From Pseudomonadota bacterium (GTDB taxonomy: Bacteria > Pseudomonadota > Gammaproteobacteria > Steroidobacterales > Steroidobacteraceae): a stretch of DNA of 5,833 bases. Below are positions 1-5,833 of the stretch, in pieces; positions within the stretch are counted from its first letter, which is position 1; the number at the start of each line of letters is the position of its first letter. Location of the stretch: assembly GCA_021815905.1 (NCBI GenBank), contig JAKAZP010000173.1:1-5833 (forward strand). Direction: 5' to 3'. The position numbers and the translations under genes were made by a program. The notes under the pieces were generated by a model that ran no database searches, was not told the origin of the DNA, and worked only from the letters and a program-made list of their open reading frames with translations.

Positions 1-113
1 GCGGGCGCGGCCGCCCGCGGCGCGGGCGCTCCCGGCGCGCTCTGCGCGCGCGCCGCGAGCGGCCCCGCGGCGAGCACCAGTGCGAGCGCCAGCGCCAGAG
101 GCCGCTCAGTCAT
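1..113 (-). CDS. N-terminus of an exported protein, possibly DUF3106 family (partial, runs off left edge)
   Basis: Only the first 37 codons are in the window. They begin at ATG 113-111, read on the minus strand and stay open to the edge. The protein starts MTERPLALALALVLAAG and continues to a likely signal peptidase I site after ARA (ARA|QS, about residues 21-23), followed by an Ala/Pro-rich stretch. This is a clear Sec-type signal peptide, so the product is probably periplasmic or outer-membrane associated. The ATG overlaps the end of the preceding small gene by 8 nt (ATGACTGA), which implies translational coupling in the sigma-factor operon. In many proteobacteria, sigma factors of the type found at 847-1434 are followed by a DUF3619 protein and then a DUF3106 protein. 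By position this gene would be the DUF3106 member, but the diagnostic part lies outside the window, so the family call is inference from synteny. Its function is not known. Confidence 0.62.
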   Translation of the reverse strand, partial: MTERPLALALALVLAAGPLAARAQSAPGAPAPRAAAP

Positions 114-435
114 CGCCCGGCCCCGCCGAGGGAGTGGGTTTCGCAGGGACAGCCGCGGGCTTCGCCGCGGCCGGAGGCTGCGGCGGTTTGGCCGCGCTCT
201 TGCCCAACTTCAATTGCGAAAGGTACGCCATCCAACTCCCGCCATCGGCTTGCGCCGATCCGGTTTCCGGATCGGCCGATCCCAGGAACTCGAGCAGCCC
301 GAGGTCGACCGCGGGCTTCGCGCTCTTCGCCGGCGGGCTCGCGCGAGCGACCGCCGAGCCCGCAGCCAGAGCCACCGCCGCGAGCGCCACCCCGAGCCGG
401 CGCCCGAGGCCGGCCTCACCCGGAGTGCTTGTCAT
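106..435 (-). CDS. small exported protein of unknown function, Pro/Ala/Lys-rich C-terminus
   Basis: This is a 109-residue protein that I cannot assign to a named family. Residues about 10-32 form a signal peptide: a hydrophobic stretch LGVALAAVALAAG, then a likely cleavage site ARA|SPP. The mature part contains an acidic-hydrophobic segment, DLGLLEFLGSADPE (44-57), and an aromatic segment, SWMAYLSQL (67-75). It ends in a low-complexity Pro/Ala/Lys tail (about 79-109). The start chosen is ATG 435-433, which puts the signal peptide at the N-terminus and overlaps the upstream membrane-protein gene by 20 nt. No convincing Shine-Dalgarno sequence precedes it, so translation probably depends on coupling. 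The frame is open upstream to 519, but those extra residues are the out-of-frame reading of the upstream gene. Small proteins with an LLEFLGS-like core occur between sigma factors and DUF3106 proteins in related bacteria, as far as I recall. A role in the periplasm with the other operon products is inference. Confidence 0.68.
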   Translation of the reverse strand: MTSTPGEAGLGRRLGVALAAVALAAGSAVARASPPAKSAKPAVDLGLLEFLGSADPETGSAQADGGSWMAYLSQLKLGKSAAKPPQPPAAAKPAAVPAKPTPSAGPGDD

Positions 436-850
436 GGGCGCCGTCGTGGTCCGCCGTTCCCCCGGCGGCCGGGCTGCGCGCCTGCGACATCGCCCACTCG
501 TAGAATTGGCCGTCGCCATTTTCCATGAGGTCGAGCCCGTCGCGATCGGCGAGCAGACCGAGATCCTCCACCGTGGCGTGACTCGCCTCCACCGCCGCGA
601 AGTTCGTCCTGGGCTCGCGCGGCCAGAGGACGAAGGCGATCAGCGCCGCGGCGATCAGCGCGCCCGTGGCCGGCATCCACGGGGAGCGCCAGAGACGTAC
701 GCTGCGACGTCGGTCAGCCTCGACCAGAGCCGCCTGGCGCGCGCGATTCAGACGCGACCGGACCGGCGCGCTCACCTGCTGCGCGCCCTGCTCGAGCAGC
801 GCGCGCGCGCGCGCCTCGAACGCCGCCGCGCCCTCGCGGTCCGCGCTCAC
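416..850 (-). CDS. single-pass inner-membrane protein, DUF3619-like, putative partner of the adjacent sigma factor
   Basis: This is a 144-residue protein starting at GTG 850-848. The start overlaps the TGA of the sigma-factor gene as GTGA, the classic sign of coupled translation. Residues 1-50 are cytoplasmic, charged and probably helical (EARARALLEQGAQQVS, then APVRSRLNRARQAALVEADRRR). One transmembrane segment covers about 59-76 (MPATGALIAAALIAFVLW). The remainder would be periplasmic: an acidic segment DLGLLADRDGLDLMENGD (96-113), an aromatic patch FYEWAM (116-121), and a His/Asp-rich end (HDGAHDKHSG). The N-terminal pattern of a helix, a V-x-x-R-L segment and a TM helix resembles DUF3619 proteins, which sit directly after this kind of sigma factor in betaproteobacteria. 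An anti-sigma role is an attractive inference from position and topology. However, no zinc-binding anti-sigma (ZAS, HxxxCxxC) motif is present, so it remains a hypothesis. Confidence 0.72.
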   Translation of the reverse strand: MSADREGAAAFEARARALLEQGAQQVSAPVRSRLNRARQAALVEADRRRSVRLWRSPWMPATGALIAAALIAFVLWPREPRTNFAAVEASHATVEDLGLLADRDGLDLMENGDGQFYEWAMSQARSPAAGGTADHDGAHDKHSG

Positions 851-1434
851 GGGTACAGCTCCCCGAGTTGTCCGCGCAGACTCTGCAGCGCGCGAAAGTA
901 GTGAGTCTTGACGCTGCCTTCCGAGCACCCCATCGCGCGCGCGGTCTGCGCCACGTCGAGGCCCTCGAGGGTGCGCAGCAGGAAGGCCTGCTGCTGCCGG
1001 CGCGGCAGGCCCGCAAGCGCCTTCTCGAGCGCCGCCATCGCCTCGTCGATCTCGAGCCGCCGCAAAGGCAGCGGCTCTGCGCTGGCCGCCTCGGCGATGG
1101 GGTCGGGGTCGTCTTCCGTCTCGGCGCGGAACGGCAGCCAGGCCATGACCCGCGCGCGCACGGTGCGCCGCCGCTGGATGTCGCGGATGCGGTTCTCGAG
1201 GATCCGGTAGAAGAGCGGCTTCCACTCCTCCGCCGGCCGGGCGGCGTAGGCGCGGGCGAGCTGCAGCATCGCGTCCTGGACGGCATCGAGGGCATCCTGC
1301 TCGTGCCGCAGCGCCGCCTGAGCGATCTTGAAAGCCTTCACCTCGACGCCCGCCAGAAATTGGCCGAGCGTGCGGCACCGGGCGTTGTCATGGGAGTCCG
1401 ACAGGTCCACCTCGCCGTGAGAGGCAGCCGGCAT
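847..1434 (-). CDS. ECF-like sigma-70 family RNA polymerase sigma factor
   Basis: This alternative sigma factor would bind core RNA polymerase and direct it to a small regulon. Numbered from ATG 1434, the product is 195 residues. Region 2 spans about 23-89, with DAVQDAMLQLARAY and then FYRILENRIRDIQRRR, the usual core-binding and -10 recognition helices. A variable acidic linker (ETEDDPDPIAEA) follows. Region 4 spans about 126-191, with LPRRQQQAFLLRTLEGLD and the helix-turn-helix AQTARAMGCSEGSVKTHYFR that contacts the -35 element. The GCSEGSVKTH signature and the early LGQFLAGVEVKAFK segment match the sigma factors that precede DUF3619/DUF3106 genes in other proteobacteria. The start is uncertain: ATG 1470 (207 aa), ATG 1434 and GTG 1410 (187 aa) are all possible, and none has a good ribosome-binding site. 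I chose 1434 because conserved sequence begins only about 22 residues later. The gene is first in a minus-strand operon, and autoregulation is plausible but not visible. Confidence 0.88.
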   Translation of the reverse strand: MPAASHGEVDLSDSHDNARCRTLGQFLAGVEVKAFKIAQAALRHEQDALDAVQDAMLQLARAYAARPAEEWKPLFYRILENRIRDIQRRRTVRARVMAWLPFRAETEDDPDPIAEAASAEPLPLRRLEIDEAMAALEKALAGLPRRQQQAFLLRTLEGLDVAQTARAMGCSEGSVKTHYFRALQSLRGQLGELYP

Positions 1435-1547
1435 GCTATAAGGCCGCGCGAGCGTAGCAGACTCTGGCATATGCGGTACAACGCGGCTGTGACCGGGCCG
1501 GTTGACGGACGGCTCGCGCCCGGAAGGCCTTTGACTTCACTGAATCC
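1435..1547. promoter_or_regulatory. divergent intergenic region between the sigma operon and priA
   Basis: This 113-nt gap separates two divergently read genes, so it should carry at least two promoters. On the plus strand, TATAAG at 1437-1442 matches five of six bases of a -10 box, but no good -35 lies 16-18 nt upstream. On the minus strand, TTGTAC (1481-1476) followed by TACGCT (1456-1451) is a weak sigma-70-like pair with a 19-nt spacer. TTGACG at 1502-1507 is a good -35 hexamer with no partner -10. Small palindromes are present: GCATATGC (1467-1474) and ACCGG-G-CCGGT (1492-1502). Either could be an operator, but both are short enough to be chance. No element is firm. The call rests on gene orientation. 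Confidence 0.35.
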
Positions 1548-3758
<2,211 letters not shown>

Positions 3759-3760
3759 AT

Positions 3761-3792
3761 CGCGCCGGCTCCGGGCATTCCAGTCCGGCGCG
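3761..3792 (+). repeat. 8-bp perfect inverted repeat downstream of priA
   Basis: CGCGCCGG (3761-3768) and CCGGCGCG (3785-3792) are exact reverse complements separated by 16 nt, beginning 3 nt after the priA stop codon. The RNA would form an all-G/C 8-bp stem with a large loop. No U-run follows, so it is not a canonical intrinsic terminator. It might stabilise the priA mRNA 3' end, pause polymerase, or help a Rho-dependent stop. In a genome this GC-rich, an 8-bp G/C stem can also arise by chance. Confidence 0.4.
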
Positions 3793-3844
3793 CGGCGGCG
3801 GATGCGTTAAACTTTCGCCCTTTGTCATTGGCGGGTTATTCCAT
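3793..3844 (+). promoter_or_regulatory. argS leader, possible promoter
   Basis: The segment before argS is noticeably richer in A/T than the rest of the window (GTTAAACTTT at 3806-3815, TTTGTCATT at 3821-3829, GTTATTCCATTT at 3835-3846). TAAACT (3808-3813) could act as a -10 box, matching four of six consensus bases, but no convincing -35 precedes it. GGCGGG (3830-3835) is the only purine-rich element near the chosen TTG start, 9 nt upstream, and is a weak ribosome-binding site. The base composition shift suggests a non-coding leader with its own promoter, but the sequence does not prove it. Confidence 0.25.
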
Positions 3845-5602
3845 TTGAAGCGGCAGCTCGAGCAGCTCCTCGAGAGCGCCCTAAGCGCCTTGACCGGAAG
3901 CGTCCTGCCGGAGCCGCCGCCCGCGGGCGCGGCGACGGTCGAGCGCACGCGCGATCCAAGGCACGGGGAGTTCGCGACCAACGTGGCGCTGCGGCTCGCG
4001 AAGGCGGCCGGACGCAATCCGCGTGAGCTCGCCCAGCGGATCGCCGGCGCATTGCCGCCGAGCCCGCTCATCTCGCGCACCGAGATCGCCGGCGCGGGCT
4101 TCATCAACTTTCACCTCACCTCCGACGCGCACGCGCGCGAGCTCGCGAGCATTCACGAGCTCGGTGAGCGCTATGGCCGCGGCGACTGCGGCGGCGGGGA
4201 GCGCATCGTCGTGGAGTTCGTTTCCGCCAACCCCACCGGCCCGCTGCACGTGGCGCACGGGCGTCACGCGGTCTATGGCTCGGCGGTCGCGAATCTGCTC
4301 GCGGCCTCGGGCCATGCGGTGCACCGCGAGTTCTACGTGAACGACGCCGGACGTCAGATGGACATCCTGGGCGTGAGCGTGTGGCTGCGGTATCTCGAGC
4401 TGTGCGGCGAGCGTCTCGCGTTTCCCTCGAACGGCTACCGCGGCGAGTACCTGCTCCCGGTCGCGCGGCGGCTGCTCGATCGCGAGGGCAGACGCCTCGA
4501 GCGCCCCGCCTCCCGGCTGCTCGAGGGCCTGCCGCCCGATGCACCGGCGGGGGACAAGGAGCAATACATCGACGCGATGATCGCGCGCGCCCGGGAGCTC
4601 ATCGGCGGTGAGGGGTTCGGGCTCGTGCTCGAGCTGGCGCTCGGGGAGATGCTCGCGGACATGCGCAACGATCTCGAGGAGCTCGGCGTCACCTTCGACC
4701 GGTGGTATTCCGAGCGCTCCCTCGCAGAGAGCGGAGCGATCGACCGTGCCCTCGAGCGCCTCGCCGAGCACGGCCGGCTCTATCGCAAGGATGGCGCCCT
4801 GTGGTTTCGCGCCACCGAGTTCGGCGATGAGAAGGACCGGGTCGTCGTCCGGGAGAACGGACAGAGGACTTATTTCGCCTCCGACATCGCCTACCATCTC
4901 GACAAGCGCATGCGCGGGTTCTCGCGCCTCATCGACGTGCTGGGCGCGGACCATCACGGGTATGTCGCCCGCGTGCGCGCGGGCCTCGCCGCGATGGGCG
5001 AGCCGCCCGAAAGCCTCGAGGTCGCTCTCATTCAGATCGTCAACCTGTTCCGCGGCGGCGAGCCGGTGCCGATGGGCAAGCGCGAGGGACAGTTCGTGAC
5101 GCTGCGGCAGCTGCGCGAGGAGGTCGGCAACGACGCCTGCCGCCTGTTCTATCTCATGCGCAGCCACGACCAGCCGCTCGATTTCGATCTCGAGCTCGCC
5201 AAGTCGCGCACCAACGAGAATCCGGTCTACTACATCCAGTACGCGCACGCGCGCGTCGCGAGCGTGAAGAAGCAGCTCGCGGCGCGCGGGATCGCGTTCG
5301 ACTGCGCCGAGGGCATCGCGCACACGGCGCTCCTTTCCGGCGCGCACGAGGAGGGGGTGCTGCGGTCCCTGCTTCGCTACCCCGAAGTGCTCGAGCAGGC
5401 CGCGGCGAATCGCGCGCCGCACGCGCTCGTGCACTACCTGCGCGAGCTCGCGAACGCCTTCCACACCTATTACAACGCCGAGCAGTTCATCGTCGATGAG
5501 CCGAAGCTGCGCAACGCGCGCCTCGCGCTGATCGGGGCCGTGCAACAGGTGATCCGCAACGGCCTGGCGCTGCTCGGCGTGTCCGCGCCGGACAGCATGT
5601 AG
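3845..5602 (+). CDS. argS: arginine--tRNA ligase (arginyl-tRNA synthetase)
   Basis: This cytoplasmic class I synthetase charges tRNA-Arg with arginine using ATP. From TTG 3845 the product is 585 residues, close to the 577 of E. coli ArgS. The N-terminal tRNA D-loop-recognition domain covers about 1-95 (LKRQLEQLLESAL, then RDPRHGEFATNVALRLAK). The Rossmann catalytic core follows, with FVSANPTGPLHVAHGR holding the HIGH-type motif HVAH (135-138), then FYVNDAGRQMDIL and LGADHHGY (366-373). The KMSKS-position motif is PMGKREG (409-415), where the family commonly has MSKRAG. The DALR anticodon-binding domain runs from about 462 to 585 (YAHAR 466-470, YYNAEQF). The C-terminus is APDSM, near the common PERM-like end. 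The frame is open back to 3677, but that extension overlaps the priA 3' end and lacks family sequence, and the homology begins at LKRQLEQLL. No ATG or GTG lies nearby in frame, which favours the TTG start. Confidence 0.96.
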   Translation: MKRQLEQLLESALSALTGSVLPEPPPAGAATVERTRDPRHGEFATNVALRLAKAAGRNPRELAQRIAGALPPSPLISRTEIAGAGFINFHLTSDAHARELASIHELGERYGRGDCGGGERIVVEFVSANPTGPLHVAHGRHAVYGSAVANLLAASGHAVHREFYVNDAGRQMDILGVSVWLRYLELCGERLAFPSNGYRGEYLLPVARRLLDREGRRLERPASRLLEGLPPDAPAGDKEQYIDAMIARARELIGGEGFGLVLELALGEMLADMRNDLEELGVTFDRWYSERSLAESGAIDRALERLAEHGRLYRKDGALWFRATEFGDEKDRVVVRENGQRTYFASDIAYHLDKRMRGFSRLIDVLGADHHGYVARVRAGLAAMGEPPESLEVALIQIVNLFRGGEPVPMGKREGQFVTLRQLREEVGNDACRLFYLMRSHDQPLDFDLELAKSRTNENPVYYIQYAHARVASVKKQLAARGIAFDCAEGIAHTALLSGAHEEGVLRSLLRYPEVLEQAAANRAPHALVHYLRELANAFHTYYNAEQFIVDEPKLRNARLALIGAVQQVIRNGLALLGVSAPDSM

Positions 5603-5611
5603 GCCTGCGCC

Positions 5612-5833
5612 ATGCCGCGCCTCACCACACGGGATTTCAAGCGCGCCGCGCCGCGCCGCTCGAGCGCCGGACAGCTCGCGGCGTTCGCCGTCGGCGTGAT
5701 CGTCGGAGCGGCGCTGGCGAGCGGCGGGTTCATGCTGCGCCGGGCGCGGGCGCAGCACGCCGCGATGCCCCGCGCGTCGTCGGCGCAGAGCGCGGCGCCG
5801 GCCGGCGCGCGCGCAGCGGCGCCGACCGCGGAC
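5612..5833 (+). CDS. N-terminus of an FtsN/SPOR-domain-type inner-membrane protein (partial, runs off right edge)
   Basis: Seventy-four codons are visible, from ATG 5612 to the window edge without a stop. The order is a short basic cytoplasmic tail (MPRLTTRDFKRAAPRR), one transmembrane helix at about 20-42 (GQLAAFAVGVIVGAALASGG), and a periplasmic Ala/Pro/Arg-rich low-complexity stretch. This is the N-in, single-pass architecture of FtsN-like proteins. Their C-terminal SPOR domain binds denuded peptidoglycan at the division septum. The SPOR domain itself would lie beyond the edge and is not seen. The RDFK-type start and the position just after argS (9 nt past its stop) match the SPOR gene in the pseudomonad order priA-argS-SPOR-hslV-hslU. 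No strong ribosome-binding site precedes the ATG, so coupling to argS translation is likely. The family call rests on topology and synteny, not on the domain itself. Confidence 0.72.
   Translation, partial: MPRLTTRDFKRAAPRRSSAGQLAAFAVGVIVGAALASGGFMLRRARAQHAAMPRASSAQSAAPAGARAAAPTAD

Noticed and set aside
416..1378. 320-codon minus-strand frame as one long membrane protein
   Set aside because: Only the part from GTG 850 downwards has sensible protein features. The upstream part is an alternate frame of the sigma gene.
1437..1442. TATAAG as a definite priA promoter -10 box
   Set aside because: There is no acceptable -35 at normal spacing, and it would place transcription over 90 nt upstream of priA. 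It is kept only as a weak candidate inside the intergenic entry.
3881..5758. 625-codon open frame on the minus strand antisense to argS and the SPOR-type gene
   Set aside because: The composition is that of an antisense shadow (HRLAAAEQ-like runs), with no domains, and it crosses two real plus-strand genes.

Overview
The window is very GC-rich and tightly packed. Its coding content, gene order and protein types point to a high-GC proteobacterium, most likely a gammaproteobacterium of the Xanthomonadales/Nevskiales/Steroidobacter kind. The taxonomic placement is inferred from gene order and recalled family resemblance, not from a search.

Left part (1-1434, minus strand): a four-gene cluster read right to left. 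It starts with an ECF-like sigma-70 factor (847-1434). Next come a single-pass membrane protein resembling the DUF3619 type (416-850), a small exported protein (106-435), and the N-terminus of another exported protein that runs off the left edge (1-113), probably DUF3106-like. Each gene overlaps the next (GTGA, 20 nt, 8 nt), so they are almost certainly one translationally coupled operon. The sigma factor would act in the cytoplasm and its three partners at or beyond the inner membrane. The membrane protein sits where an anti-sigma factor would be expected, but it has no recognisable anti-sigma motif. The cluster is the least understood part of the window. The membrane protein and the small exported protein share a short motif (DLGLL followed 23-24 residues later by Trp), which may reflect common ancestry.

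Middle (1435-1547): a 113-nt divergent intergenic region that should hold the promoters of the sigma operon and of priA.

Right part (1548-5833, plus strand): priA (primosomal helicase, complete), argS (arginyl-tRNA synthetase, complete, probably starting at TTG 3845), and the N-terminus of an FtsN/SPOR-type inner-membrane protein that runs off the right edge. This matches the priA-argS-SPOR-hslV-hslU order known from pseudomonads, so hslV and hslU are expected just beyond the window. These are housekeeping genes for replication restart, translation and cell division, with all diagnostic motifs intact. An 86-nt gap between priA and argS holds an 8-bp perfect inverted repeat and a relatively AT-rich argS leader.

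I saw no mobile elements, CRISPR arrays, tRNAs or rRNAs. Several very long open frames lie antisense to the real genes (up to 774 codons), but they are GC-driven shadows.
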